The notes under the pieces are model-generated. The model saw nothing but the letters and a program-made list of their open reading frames with translations. It was not told the origin of the DNA and did no database searches. 64,000 nt of DNA from Crocinitomicaceae bacterium. Its GTDB lineage: Bacteria > Bacteroidota > Bacteroidia > Flavobacteriales_D > Crocinitomicaceae. Shown in pieces: positions 15,973-26,255 of the stretch (position 1 is the stretch's first letter; every line of letters begins with the position of its first letter). The stretch is from the NCBI GenBank assembly GCA_002709305.1, contig PAQM01000027.1, positions 100,731 to 164,730 of the forward strand, given 5' to 3'. A program made the position numbers and the translations under genes.

Positions 15973-16812
15973 ATGCGTAATTTTATTGCATTTATTAAAC
16001 GTTTTCGAGTTTTTTTATTCTTTGCATTATTGCAAGGGATAACATTCTCTATCTATTTTTCCTATCTCCAGTTCCCAAAATACCAATACCTCACTTCAGC
16101 ATCTCTTTTTTCTGGTAATATTTTAAAGCTAAGAAATAATTTAACAAAGCATTTCTACTTAAACTATAATAATTCTATTTTACAAAAAGAAAACATTGCT
16201 CTAATGGATAGTATTCCGTCTAGCTTCATTAAACTAGATAATGGTCTTGTTAAAATCAATGACACCATTTTTAATTATCAATACGAATACACTCCTGCAA
16301 TAATTATTAACTCCACACATAATAAACGAAATAATTATTTCACTCTAAATGTTGGTTCAAAACAAAACATAGAGCCCGGTATGGGTGTCTTTTCAAGCAA
16401 TGGTGTAGTTGGAGTGATCCATAACTGTAGTGAACACTTCTCTGTAGTTAAATCTTGTCTTACGAAAGATATAAATATTGATGTTATGATTGAAGAGACT
16501 GGAGATTTTGGTTTGCTAAAATGGGATGGGGAAGACTCTAAATATGGCACATTGTGGGGCATTTCTAATGATAGTAAAGTTAAAAAAGGGTCAAAAATTA
16601 TTACACGCGGAGGAGGAAAAATATTCCCTCGAGGAATAATTGTAGGCAGAGTATCTAAAACACAATTAGTTGAAGGAAAACCTCTTTGGGATATTAGTGT
16701 AAAATTTTCTGAAAATTATAAATCTCTTCAAAGGGTTTATATTATAAAAAATCTTCTGAAAAAAGAGCAAGAAAAATTAGAAAGTGATACCCCTGTAAAT
16801 AACCCTAAATGA
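15973..16812 (+). CDS. mreC: Rod shape-determining protein MreC
   Basis: The 279-residue bitopic protein has one N-terminal membrane helix (residues 12-30), a short coiled segment and a periplasmic beta-rich domain. That domain has NVGSKQNIEPGMGVFSSNGVVGVIH and the repeat-like KKGSKIITRGGGKIFPRGIIVG, both characteristic of MreC. It links MreB/MreD with PBP2 in the periplasm. Its stop overlaps the mreD start by 4 nt. Confidence 0.95.
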   Translation: MRNFIAFIKRFRVFLFFALLQGITFSIYFSYLQFPKYQYLTSASLFSGNILKLRNNLTKHFYLNYNNSILQKENIALMDSIPSSFIKLDNGLVKINDTIFNYQYEYTPAIIINSTHNKRNNYFTLNVGSKQNIEPGMGVFSSNGVVGVIHNCSEHFSVVKSCLTKDINIDVMIEETGDFGLLKWDGEDSKYGTLWGISNDSKVKKGSKIITRGGGKIFPRGIIVGRVSKTQLVEGKPLWDISVKFSENYKSLQRVYIIKNLLKKEQEKLESDTPVNNPK

Positions 16813-17324
16813 ACTTATTAATTATACATAGCATTCGTTTTTTCGCCATTTTAATTATCCAAGCACTAATTTTAAATCAAATCGAAATCGGCAGTGGAAT
16901 ACAGCTAATGGTATATCCTCTTTTTATTTTTCTTCTGCCTGTTGAATTAAGTATTATTTATTTGCTTTCAATATCCTTTATTCTAGGGCTTTCGATAGAT
17001 TCTATTTGCAATACATATGGAATTCATACATCAGCACTTTTATCTTTTGCATACTTAAGGCCAATAATATTTAAACTTTTCATCCCTAGAGATGGTTATG
17101 ACCCTATAGTGGAAACAAACATTTTTACATTAGGATTTAGATGGTTCATTAAATGTTTTGGCACCCTTCTTTTTATACATCATCTATGGTTCTTCTTGGT
17201 TGAAATATTCAAAATAAATGAACTTTTTTTTGTTCTCCAAAAGGTTTTTCTCAGTATTCCAATATCCTTTCTTCTTTGTATCTTATTACAATTTCTTTTT
17301 ATAAAAAAATCAAATGAAATTTGA
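16809..17324 (+). CDS. mreD: Rod shape-determining protein MreD
   Basis: The 171-residue protein is nearly all membrane helices (about five), with the MreD-like segment YPLFIFLLPVELSIIYLLSI and a DSICNTYGIHTSA loop. Sequence conservation in MreD is low, so the call rests on size, topology and position: it overlaps mreC by 4 nt and the PBP2 gene by 11 nt. It is an inner-membrane component of the elongasome. Confidence 0.9.
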   Translation: MNLLIIHSIRFFAILIIQALILNQIEIGSGIQLMVYPLFIFLLPVELSIIYLLSISFILGLSIDSICNTYGIHTSALLSFAYLRPIIFKLFIPRDGYDPIVETNIFTLGFRWFIKCFGTLLFIHHLWFFLVEIFKINELFFVLQKVFLSIPISFLLCILLQFLFIKKSNEI

Positions 17325-19191
17325 AAATCGAAAATATGTTCTAATTTCTATTTTGATTCTTATTGGGGTCATATATATTCTGAAGTTGTTTTATATGCAA
17401 GTTATAGATGAAAGATGGAAGTTAAGGGCTCAACAAATTGCAGAAAAAAAGAGAGAGATTATTCCTCCAAGAGCAGTAGTCTATGATCGAAATGGCAACA
17501 AAGTTATCTCTAACAAAACATATTATAACTTAATGATGGTAGAAAATAATATTAAAAGTTTAGACACCAATGCTTTTGCTAAATTAATCGGGCGATCTGT
17601 TCAAGAAGTAAAAGAACGTTTTATATCTATTGTTAAGGGAGAAGGAAAATATACTAACAAACACACTGGTAAGACAACCTCTAACTATCAAAAAATAAGA
17701 GCCTATCCATTCCTAAAAGAACTAACTTCAGAGGAAATATCTAAAATTGCTCCTCACCTATGGAAGTATCCTGGTTTCTATGAAGAAGTTTCTAGCATGA
17801 GGCACTACCCTTATTCAAACGGTGCAAATATCTTAGGTTATTTATCAGAGGTTAATCAAAAAGAAATTGATGCTGACCATTTTTACAAGCCAGGGAGCAG
17901 AATAGGTAGATCGGGTATTGAAAAATATTATGAGAAGGTATTTAGGGGAAGAAAAGGCATAAAATACATTGTCACATCAGCATTAAATAATACCGTTGGA
18001 TCATTTGAAAATGGTAAATATGATACTATTGCCGAACAAGCTGACCCTATATATTTAGGGCTTGATGCTGACCTTCAAGCTTATGGGGAGATGATCCTCA
18101 AAAATAAGAAAGGTTGTATTGTCGCTATTGAACCTAGCACTGGTGAGATTTTAGCTCTAGTTTCTTCACCAAGTTATGATCCAAACCTTCTTATAGGTAA
18201 TCGTAAAATAGTTGAAAATTATCCCGCTCTAATAAAAAATAAAGACAAACCATTATTCCCAAGACCATTAGCTTCAGAGTATATGCCTGGATCAATACTA
18301 AAACTGATTCAGTCATTAATTGGCATGCAAGAAGGTGTAATCTCAAAAAACTCAAGTTTTAAGTGTACAAAAATTATTGGTTGCCATAAGCATCCAACAG
18401 CAAGGAATATTGCAGAAGCAATACAGGTATCTTGTAACCCCTATTATATTGCCGCTGTAAAAAGAATCATTCAACAAGGGAAGGAAAGAAATCATTTTAA
18501 AGACTCAGAAATTGGGCTAAATATATGGGCTAAATATATGAATAGCTTTGGCTTAGGAGTTCGTCTTGATACTGATCTTATTGGAATCAGGCCTGGAGTA
18601 ATTCCTAATTCTAAATACTATGACAAGTGGTATGGTCACAATAGATGGAAATTTTCAACAATACGATCTATCTCCATTGGTCAAGGTGAGACACAACTTA
18701 CACCTTTGCAACTAGCCAATATAGCGGTAATTATTGCTAATCAAGGATGGTACTACACCCCTCATATTGTAAAGTCTATTGGAGACGAAGGTCCCTTAAA
18801 AAAGTTCCTCAAAAAAAAGAACACAATGGTAGATGAAATTCATTTTGAACCCGTGATTGAGGGTATGAGACGTTGTGTAAATGAGCCAGGAGGGACTGCA
18901 CGACTAGCAAAAATTGATGGTATTACAGTCTGCGGAAAAACAGGTACTATCGAAAACTATAAAGGTAAGATAAAACAACCAAATCACTCTGCATTTATTG
19001 CCTTTGCCCCACAAAAAGAACCAAAAATTGCTGTCTCAGTTTTTGTTGAAAATGCAGGAGCGAGTGGAGGTGTATGGGCTGCTCCAATAGCTAGCTTAGT
19101 GATTGAGAGATATTTATTAAAAAAAATAATAAGTTTAGATAAAGAAGAAAAGATTTTAACTGCTAAATTCCCCACACCAAAAAAACAATGA
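17314..19191 (+). CDS. mrdA: Penicillin-binding protein 2 (class B transpeptidase)
   Basis: This 625-residue elongation-specific D,D-transpeptidase has an N-terminal membrane helix (residues 9-27), a dimerisation/pedestal domain beginning IPPRAVVYDRNGN, and a C-terminal transpeptidase domain. All three catalytic motifs are present: SxxK at Ser327-Lys330 (PGSILK), SxN at Ser373-Asn375 (VSCNPYY) and KTGT from Lys542. It works with RodA, encoded next with a 4-nt overlap, as the glycan-polymerising and crosslinking pair. Confidence 0.97.
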   Translation: MKFENRKYVLISILILIGVIYILKLFYMQVIDERWKLRAQQIAEKKREIIPPRAVVYDRNGNKVISNKTYYNLMMVENNIKSLDTNAFAKLIGRSVQEVKERFISIVKGEGKYTNKHTGKTTSNYQKIRAYPFLKELTSEEISKIAPHLWKYPGFYEEVSSMRHYPYSNGANILGYLSEVNQKEIDADHFYKPGSRIGRSGIEKYYEKVFRGRKGIKYIVTSALNNTVGSFENGKYDTIAEQADPIYLGLDADLQAYGEMILKNKKGCIVAIEPSTGEILALVSSPSYDPNLLIGNRKIVENYPALIKNKDKPLFPRPLASEYMPGSILKLIQSLIGMQEGVISKNSSFKCTKIIGCHKHPTARNIAEAIQVSCNPYYIAAVKRIIQQGKERNHFKDSEIGLNIWAKYMNSFGLGVRLDTDLIGIRPGVIPNSKYYDKWYGHNRWKFSTIRSISIGQGETQLTPLQLANIAVIIANQGWYYTPHIVKSIGDEGPLKKFLKKKNTMVDEIHFEPVIEGMRRCVNEPGGTARLAKIDGITVCGKTGTIENYKGKIKQPNHSAFIAFAPQKEPKIAVSVFVENAGASGGVWAAPIASLVIERYLLKKIISLDKEEKILTAKFPTPKKQ

Positions 19192-20591
19192 GAAAAAATC
19201 AACCTTTAGCAGCTAATTTTGATTGGATATTACTATTTATGTATGTAGCAATTTTATTTATTGGGATTTCTACTATATATTCTGTCGCATATAACCCTAA
19301 TCACCCTAATATTTTTGATTTTTCACAAAAGTATGGTAAACAAATATTATGGATTGGCATCTCCCTTTTCTTAGGTCTCTGTGTTTTTCTTATTGATTCT
19401 GATATCTATAGAAAATTTGCTTTACCTATTTATTCTTTTGTCATTTTTCTATTAATTATTGTTCTTTTAATGCCTCCTATAAATGGAGCTAGAGCATGGT
19501 TAAGCATTGGCTCTATGGGTATACAGCCTGCTGAATTTGCGAAAATTGGCACAGCTATTATTCTTGCTAAATATTTAAGTCTTGTTAACCTAAATCAACA
19601 AAATAAAAAAATCATTTTAATTTCAAATGCCATTATTTTATTTCCAATGGCTTTAATAATTCTACAACCAGATGCTGGTACTTTTATTGTTTTTACATCA
19701 TTCTTATTTGTATTGTATAGAGAGGGGGTCTCTTATGACCCTATAATACTATCTATATTAAAAATATTACCGTTTAGATCGCTTCATTATAAGCGAACAT
19801 GGTTAGGCACACATTTTATTCCAATATTATTTATTGTAATTTTCTTAAGCATAACAACCCTTCTTGTAAGCAACGAAAATATCGTATTAAATTTTAACAA
19901 AAAAAAAGAAATCTCTGGATATTGGGGTATGTTTTTTTTTCTTACCGTTTTTTGTTTAATCGCTTATTTCTTTCTCCGTTACTTGTTCCCAAAACGTGAA
20001 AGAAAAAGAGCACTCTCAATTTCAATAATAGGTTTTTTTCTAGCTCTAAGTATATCTTCAACTGTTAATTATACTTTTCAAAAGTTGCCTGACCACCAAA
20101 AAGAAAGAATAGAACTAGTGCTAGGCTTACGTGAAGATCCAGACGGCGATGATTATAATCGCAATCGAGCAATGGCCGCAGTTGGATCTGGAGGTTTCTT
20201 TGGTAGAGGATATAAAAACGCTATTGTATCTAGTGTAAAAACAAATCATGTTCCTGAAAGTGAAACTGATTTTATCTTCTGTCCATTTGCAGAAGAATGG
20301 GGGTTTATAGGTTCTTTTTTCCTTGTTAGTCTATATATATTAATGATATTAAGGATTATATTTATTGCCGAGAGACAGAAGGCTGCTTTCAATAGAATAT
20401 ATGCGTATTCTGTTGCTATGATTCTATTCTATCACTTTACTATTAATATTGGTATGAATATTGAGTTCTCCCCTGTTATTGGGATCCCGCTTCCTTTTTT
20501 CAGCTACGGTGGGTCATCTATAATGTCATTCTCCATTATGATTTTTATTTTATTAAAACTTGATAGCCAAAGAAAAGATGTGCTTAATTAA
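19188..20591 (+). CDS. rodA: SEDS peptidoglycan glycosyltransferase RodA
   Basis: RodA polymerises lipid II into glycan strands in the inner membrane together with PBP2. About ten membrane helices are visible. The SEDS signatures are present: NGARAWLSIGSMGIQPAEFAK, AAVGSGGFFGRGYKN, VPESETDFIFCPFAEEWGFIG and PLPFFSYGGSS. At 467 residues it is about 100 longer than proteobacterial RodA. The excess sits between residues ~195 and ~300, where an extra loop and added membrane segments precede the conserved ERIELVLGLREDPDGDDYN. Extended versions are known in Bacteroidota. Confidence 0.96.
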   Translation: MRKNQPLAANFDWILLFMYVAILFIGISTIYSVAYNPNHPNIFDFSQKYGKQILWIGISLFLGLCVFLIDSDIYRKFALPIYSFVIFLLIIVLLMPPINGARAWLSIGSMGIQPAEFAKIGTAIILAKYLSLVNLNQQNKKIILISNAIILFPMALIILQPDAGTFIVFTSFLFVLYREGVSYDPIILSILKILPFRSLHYKRTWLGTHFIPILFIVIFLSITTLLVSNENIVLNFNKKKEISGYWGMFFFLTVFCLIAYFFLRYLFPKRERKRALSISIIGFFLALSISSTVNYTFQKLPDHQKERIELVLGLREDPDGDDYNRNRAMAAVGSGGFFGRGYKNAIVSSVKTNHVPESETDFIFCPFAEEWGFIGSFFLVSLYILMILRIIFIAERQKAAFNRIYAYSVAMILFYHFTINIGMNIEFSPVIGIPLPFFSYGGSSIMSFSIMIFILLKLDSQRKDVLN

Positions 20592-20666
20592 ACAACTTTA
20601 CACTAATGGTTTTTATTTGTCTAGAGCGGAAATGGTTGCTTTTTTTTATTTTTACATTATCATTAA

Positions 20667-23159
20667 ATGATTATGACAAAAAAAAATCATACAAAAACCC
20701 ACTTTAGTAAAAAAATATCAAAAATACTTACTATTTCAATTTGGTGTTTTTCATTATCTCCTATTTTTCTTTTAGCGTTTCTTTTCTTAAAACAACCAGA
20801 AGATGAATTGCCATCTATAGAGATGTTAGAAAATCCTCCAGAAATGCTAGCATCAGTTGTTTTAGCTGATGATGGAAATAGTGAGTTGGGGCGATACTGG
20901 CATATAAATCGTACTAATATAAAGTACAAAGATATTTCCCCATATATTTTTGATGCCTTAATATCAACAGAAGATGAGCGATATTTAGAACATCCCGGAA
21001 TAGACTTAAAAGCAGTAGCTAGAGCTGCTATAAATGCTGGTGGAGCTGGTGGGGCATCAACAATATCACAACAATTAGCTAAATTAATTTTTACTCTACA
21101 AGAAAGGTCTCTTAAAAAAAAGTTAAGAGCAGAAGGGAAGACAGAGTCCACACCGCAGAATAAAATGAGTATAATACAAAAAAGAATTAACGAAAAAATA
21201 AAGGAGAATATAATAGCCATTAGACTTGAGTCAAAATATACGAAAGAAGAGATTATGACAATGTATTTGAACCAATTTGATTTCTTGTATAATGCCGTTG
21301 GTATCGAAAATGCATCAAAAGTATATTTTAATAAAAAACCTATTAATCTATCGAAAAGTGAAGCAGCAATGCTTGTTGGTATGTGTAAAAATCCTAGCTT
21401 ATACAACCCCTATACATATCAAATTAAAGATTATCGTTCTAGGGCAGCAAAAAGACACAACATTCCTTTATCAGAAGTAAAAAAAACTCAAATACAAGAA
21501 CTAAAAACTGAAGATAGCATTCGCGCAATTCAAAGAAGAAATCAAGTTTTATTCCAATGGAAAAGAAATACTTTAAACTCTAACCAGGCATTAAAGCATC
21601 TTCTTTCTCAAAAAGAATATGATTCATTAAAAATTCTACCTATTCATACTAATTACCAAGTAGTGGATCACAAAGAAGGATTAGCACCTCACTTTAGAGA
21701 GTCTTTAAGAGCAGAACTCAAAATTCTTTTTAATAAAAAGGACGAGAATGGTTCGTTAATTTATAAAAATGAAAACGGAGAAGCTTATAATTTATACAAA
21801 GATGGACTGAAAATATACACAACAATCAATGTAGAAATGCAAAAATATGCTGAAGAAGCATTAAAAAAACATTTAAAAGAAGATCTACAACCTGAGTTTG
21901 ATAAAAACAATCGCAATCTTAGGAACTTTCCTTTTACAAATCAAATTTCTAATAATGTCGCTGAAAAGCTTATGAATTCTGGCAGGAAGAATTCTGAACG
22001 TTACCGATCTTTAAAACTTCAAGGATTATCAGAAAATAGTATTAGAAAAAACTTTGATTTAAAAGTCCCTATGAAAATCTTTTCATGGAATGGTGATATT
22101 GATACAATCATGACACCGAATGATTCTATCAAATATTATAAAAGTATTTTAAGAGCTGGTCTTATTTCTATTGAACCAACGACGGGTTTTGTAAAGGCAT
22201 GGGTAGGTGGAACAGACTTTAAACACTTTGCTTATGATCATGTAAGGCAAGGAACTAGACAAGTAGGGTCAACTATAAAACCATTTGTATATGCTACTGC
22301 TATAACTATGGGAGTAGTTAATCCTTGTACAACATTCCCTTATGGTTCTTCAGCTTGCATTGACGTATTTGAAGGTGACAGGATAACCAAACAGTGGTGC
22401 CCAAAAGGAACACTTACACCTAAATCTAAGATAGACCCTTCCGTATCTTGGTGTTTGTCAAATTCAAATAATCCTGGAACAGTATTGGTGATGTCTAAAA
22501 TGGGCGGGCAAGCTGGACCAAAAAACATTTCTAAACTTTTAAAAAATTTAGAAATAAATTTAAGACCTGAAGACGAAGTGCCTTCCATGTGTCTAGGAGT
22601 TATGGACCTTTCTCTTTTTAAAATGACAGGAGCACAAGCAATGTTTGTAAATAATGGCATTTATGTTCGCCCTTCAACAATTTTAAGAATTGAAGACAGA
22701 AATGGAAATGTAATATACAACTCTAAACCATACACAAAAGAAGTATTAAACTCCAATGACGCATACGTAACATTAAATATGATGAAAGGTGTTGTTCAGG
22801 CAGGGACAGCTTCTAGCCTTAGAGGAGGAAAGAAATGGGGAGGTATTACAAACCCTACAGCAGGAAAGACTGGAACGACACAAAACAACTCTGATGGATG
22901 GTTTTTTGGACTTACCCCCGACCTTGTAACTGGTGTTTGGGTCGGTGCTGAAGATAGAGCTGTTAGATTTAAATCTATGGTTTGGGGTCAAGGGGCTAGA
23001 ATGGCTTTACCTATTTATGGATACTATATGCAAAAAATATATAATAACCCTAAAATCAAGATTTCTACACAAGATTTTAAACCCCCGATTGACTTTGATC
23101 AAAGCAAGTATTATTGTGATGATCTTGACAATAATACTAATGAACAAATAACTTTTTAA
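20667..23159 (+). CDS. Penicillin-binding protein 1A (bifunctional class A PBP)
   Basis: The 830-residue inner-membrane enzyme has a membrane anchor (residues ~20-42). Its GT51 transglycosylase domain has catalytic Glu102 (STEDERYLEHPGID) and GASTISQQLAKL. The transpeptidase domain has SxxK at Ser535-Lys538 (GSTIKPF), the SxN motif in SNSNNPG, and KTGTTQNNSDGWF near the end. The start is either the first or the third codon (MIMTKK); both are ATG. It follows rodA after 75 nt and is 7 nt before scoA, so wall synthesis and the CoA-transferase share a transcript. Confidence 0.95.
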   Translation: MIMTKKNHTKTHFSKKISKILTISIWCFSLSPIFLLAFLFLKQPEDELPSIEMLENPPEMLASVVLADDGNSELGRYWHINRTNIKYKDISPYIFDALISTEDERYLEHPGIDLKAVARAAINAGGAGGASTISQQLAKLIFTLQERSLKKKLRAEGKTESTPQNKMSIIQKRINEKIKENIIAIRLESKYTKEEIMTMYLNQFDFLYNAVGIENASKVYFNKKPINLSKSEAAMLVGMCKNPSLYNPYTYQIKDYRSRAAKRHNIPLSEVKKTQIQELKTEDSIRAIQRRNQVLFQWKRNTLNSNQALKHLLSQKEYDSLKILPIHTNYQVVDHKEGLAPHFRESLRAELKILFNKKDENGSLIYKNENGEAYNLYKDGLKIYTTINVEMQKYAEEALKKHLKEDLQPEFDKNNRNLRNFPFTNQISNNVAEKLMNSGRKNSERYRSLKLQGLSENSIRKNFDLKVPMKIFSWNGDIDTIMTPNDSIKYYKSILRAGLISIEPTTGFVKAWVGGTDFKHFAYDHVRQGTRQVGSTIKPFVYATAITMGVVNPCTTFPYGSSACIDVFEGDRITKQWCPKGTLTPKSKIDPSVSWCLSNSNNPGTVLVMSKMGGQAGPKNISKLLKNLEINLRPEDEVPSMCLGVMDLSLFKMTGAQAMFVNNGIYVRPSTILRIEDRNGNVIYNSKPYTKEVLNSNDAYVTLNMMKGVVQAGTASSLRGGKKWGGITNPTAGKTGTTQNNSDGWFFGLTPDLVTGVWVGAEDRAVRFKSMVWGQGARMALPIYGYYMQKIYNNPKIKISTQDFKPPIDFDQSKYYCDDLDNNTNEQITF

Positions 23160-23166
23160 GTAAAAA

Positions 23167-23862
23167 ATGAATAAAGTAATAAAAAACAAAGAGGAAGCTT
23201 TAATTGGTATCCAAGATAATATGACTATTATGCTTGGTGGTTTTGGTTTATGTGGAATACCTGAAAATTCGATTTCACAACTAGCTAAAATGGGTGTTAC
23301 TGGCTTAACATGTATATCAAATAATGCTGGTGTCGATGATTTTGGTCTAGGGCTACTTCTACAAAGAAAACAAATAAAAAAAATGATTTCTTCATATGTG
23401 GGAGAGAATGATGAGTTTGAACGACAAATGCTTTCTGGAGAACTTGAAGTTGACTTAATTCCTCAAGGTTCATTAGCAGAGAGATGTAGAGCCGGTGGAG
23501 CTGGGATACCTGCATTTTATACGCCAGCAGGATATGGTACTGAAATTTCAAGAAATAAAGAGGTCCGTGAATATAATGGTAAACCACATATACTAGAAAC
23601 AGCATTAACTGCTGACTTTGCAATTGTTAAAGCTTGGAAAGGTGACTCTTCTGGGAACTTAATATACAAGGCAACTGCTAGAAATTTCAATCCTATGATG
23701 GCAATGGCTGGAAAAATAACAATTGCAGAAGTAGAAGAACTCGTCCCTGCAGGAGAATTAAATCCAAATGAAATTCACACTCCAGGTATTTTTGTCCAGC
23801 GTATTTTTCAAGGAGAAAAATTCGAAAAGCGAATTGAACAACTCACAACAAGATCAAAATAA
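23167..23862 (+). CDS. scoA: 3-oxoacid CoA-transferase subunit A
   Basis: The 231-residue protein is the A subunit of a family I CoA-transferase, most like succinyl-CoA:3-ketoacid CoA-transferase, which moves CoA from succinyl-CoA to acetoacetate. Landmarks are [12 protein letters not shown] near the N-terminus, [11 protein letters not shown], and [19 protein letters not shown]. The B subunit follows after 22 nt. It begins only 7 nt after the PBP1A stop, so it is probably expressed with the wall genes. Confidence 0.93.
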   Translation: MNKVIKNKEEALIGIQDNMTIMLGGFGLCGIPENSISQLAKMGVTGLTCISNNAGVDDFGLGLLLQRKQIKKMISSYVGENDEFERQMLSGELEVDLIPQGSLAERCRAGGAGIPAFYTPAGYGTEISRNKEVREYNGKPHILETALTADFAIVKAWKGDSSGNLIYKATARNFNPMMAMAGKITIAEVEELVPAGELNPNEIHTPGIFVQRIFQGEKFEKRIEQLTTRSK

Positions 23863-23884
23863 TTTTAAAATAGAAAAATAAAAA

Positions 23885-24541
23885 ATGAGTCTAGACAAAA
23901 TAGGTATAGCAAAAAGAATAGCACAAGAACTACGTGATGGATGGTATGTGAATCTTGGGATTGGCATTCCAACATTAGTTGCAAATTACATCCCTCCTGG
24001 AATAGAGGTTGAATTTCAATCAGAGAATGGAATTCTCGGGATGGGCCCCTTTCCATTTGAAGGAGAAGAAGATGCTGATTTAATTAACGCTGGGAAGCAA
24101 ACAATTACAGCTAGAGAAGGTGCTGTATATTTTGATTCTGCAACATCTTTTGCGATGATTCGTGGACAACATGTTCAGTTAACTGTCCTTGGAGCAATGG
24201 AAGTATCGCAAGACGGAGATATCGCTAATTGGAAGATTCCTGGTAAAATGGTGAAAGGTATGGGAGGGGCAATGGATTTAGTCGCCTCAGCTGATAATAT
24301 TATCGTTGCGATGATGCACACTAATAAGGCTGGTATATCAAAACTCTTAAAAAAGTGTACGCTTCCGCTAACTGGTGTTAATTGTGTTAAAAAAATTGTC
24401 ACAAACCTAGCAGTAATTGACATAAAGGAAAATAAATTTCATCTTAAAGAAAGAGCTCCTGGGATCTCTGTTCAAGAAATTAAAAATGCAACTGCTGGTG
24501 AATTAATTATTCCTGAAACTGTCCCTGAAATGAACATCTAA
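23885..24541 (+). CDS. scoB: 3-oxoacid CoA-transferase subunit B
   Basis: The 218-residue B subunit pairs with ScoA. It carries the catalytic glutamate Glu47 in the family II signature SENGILGMGP, which forms the glutamyl-CoA thioester, together with VNLGIGIPTLVANY and the C-terminal ITNLAVIDI-like segment (VTNLAVIDI). The pair allows acetoacetate use or leucine-derived ketone recycling. It converges on the secreted-protein gene ending at 24578. Confidence 0.95.
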   Translation: MSLDKIGIAKRIAQELRDGWYVNLGIGIPTLVANYIPPGIEVEFQSENGILGMGPFPFEGEEDADLINAGKQTITAREGAVYFDSATSFAMIRGQHVQLTVLGAMEVSQDGDIANWKIPGKMVKGMGGAMDLVASADNIIVAMMHTNKAGISKLLKKCTLPLTGVNCVKKIVTNLAVIDIKENKFHLKERAPGISVQEIKNATAGELIIPETVPEMNI

Positions 24542-24577
24542 TTTGAGCGTAATAAAATTATTTTTTAACTACTCATT

Positions 24578-26221
24578 TTACTCCTTTAAATGCATCCGTA
24601 TCATCGCATCTTTTTTCCCTTTTATATATACTTCCATTAAAAAAACTTTTTCTTGAACCTCTAGGATACGCGTCACCTTAAATTGATGTGCTCTTACACC
24701 GCCTATATCCTTCATGTCTGCAATAGTATGACGGCTAACCTCTCCATCACTATCAGTTAATTGGAATGCAGAGATAAATCCTCCCATACCATTTTTATGA
24801 GCTACTGGAACCTTATTTTCAGCTAAATTTTCATTCTTAGGATTATCTACAAATAAAATGTAGTGTGAATCATCCCCCTTCATATAAGCAACTGACATTT
24901 GCCCTTCAAAAATTGGATTGATTTGAAACCCTGAAGCAACACCGGCTTGATTTTTTGGCAATTTTTTTGTCCAAACTTCCTCTCCTTCTTTATTCAATTT
25001 AGTTACAACAACATTACTGTAATGATAGACGGTTTGTTGAGATGTCATCCACATTTCATCTCTAACATATTGTTGTTCACCTATGAAAATAATAGAACCA
25101 TCTTCTTGAGAAAATACTTTTATCAACTTAAGATCTGATATTCCTGCTTTACCCCCCGACTCTCTTTTTTCCATTTTTTTAGCCTCACGATCTGTTAAAT
25201 ATTTCTTAATTATATCTATAGAGAAAGGTATATCACTTTTGCTAAGAATTTTTCCAGAATTATTCATTTTGAACATATATATTCCATTTGTATTAAATGA
25301 AAAAGCAGAACTCCCAGTCCAATTAACTTTAAAATCCCACCCATTTGCATAATACCCTGCACAAATAATATTCCCATCCACATCTTCTATTAAATTAAAT
25401 TTTTCAAAAACTAAATCTCCATTAATGTCTAACGTTGTTGCCTCTATATTACCTTCACTAGATACTTTTACTAACTCAAATTTCTTTTCTTGGCGAAGAA
25501 ATGACATCATATAACCATTACCTTCTTTATCAATAGCATATGCAAGATTGTTCATCTCTTTTTCAGTATGCAACATTTCCACTTCATCCCCCCATTGTTT
25601 TTCCATTAAATTATTAAATACCTGGAAACCTAAAATATCTTTATTTAAAGCATCTCTTTTTTCAATTGGCTTCAAACGATATACAATCATTACTTTAGAC
25701 TCATCAAAAGATTTATGTACTTTAAACTTTTTGCCAAAATTGATTAAAGATTTTGTTAATGGACCTGAAGCTGAACTCAAACCCTCTTGTCTAAATGATG
25801 TTACAGGTCTTGAAGTTGAAAATAGCTCTTTATTATTAATAAATGAAGCCTGTTTAACGTCTATTTCTCTACTATAACAAGAGAACTTCTTTGTCTTTCT
25901 GTTATAAGATTCGAAGATATAATAGACTCTATCTCCAACTTTAATTAAATCTTGGACTTTATTATATTTTGGAAAATCTTCATATACATTACGTGCTATT
26001 TCTTTCATACTATTTGCATCAAATAACTGAACCGTAACAATTTCTCCTCTAGTTTTGACCATTATTACCTGTGAGTTATCAAGCGAAACATATCTTTTAT
26101 CTGGTGCATCAACCACACGATAAGGAGCAGAAGATAAAACCTCAAAATCATTAGATAATTTTTGTGATAAGGATAATAATGCTATAAATGAAAGACTAAA
26201 TACTAATACTATTTTTTTCAT
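24578..26221 (-). CDS. Large secreted hypothetical protein
   Basis: The 547-residue product has a clear signal peptide (MKKIVLVFSLSFIALLSLSQ). The mature part is beta-rich with repeated segments of the type G-N-I-x-x-x-G-Y, which suggests a beta-propeller or a repeated-strand fold (for example DVDGNIICAGYYANGW and EDGSIIFIGEQQYV). No catalytic motif or T9SS domain is recognised. It starts 34 nt after the nadD stop on the same strand and is probably the last gene of the yicC-gmk-nadD transcript. Function unknown. Confidence 0.75.
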   Translation of the reverse strand: MKKIVLVFSLSFIALLSLSQKLSNDFEVLSSAPYRVVDAPDKRYVSLDNSQVIMVKTRGEIVTVQLFDANSMKEIARNVYEDFPKYNKVQDLIKVGDRVYYIFESYNRKTKKFSCYSREIDVKQASFINNKELFSTSRPVTSFRQEGLSSASGPLTKSLINFGKKFKVHKSFDESKVMIVYRLKPIEKRDALNKDILGFQVFNNLMEKQWGDEVEMLHTEKEMNNLAYAIDKEGNGYMMSFLRQEKKFELVKVSSEGNIEATTLDINGDLVFEKFNLIEDVDGNIICAGYYANGWDFKVNWTGSSAFSFNTNGIYMFKMNNSGKILSKSDIPFSIDIIKKYLTDREAKKMEKRESGGKAGISDLKLIKVFSQEDGSIIFIGEQQYVRDEMWMTSQQTVYHYSNVVVTKLNKEGEEVWTKKLPKNQAGVASGFQINPIFEGQMSVAYMKGDDSHYILFVDNPKNENLAENKVPVAHKNGMGGFISAFQLTDSDGEVSRHTIADMKDIGGVRAHQFKVTRILEVQEKVFLMEVYIKGKKDAMIRMHLKE

Positions 26222-26255
26222 TTTTTATTTTTTATCATCAATATAGCGAATATTA

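Noticed and set aside
20687..21406. Long antisense ORF (239 codons) within the PBP1A gene
   Set aside because: It lies opposite a well-supported domain-complete PBP1A and has no motif; AT-rich DNA with skewed codon use gives such shadows.
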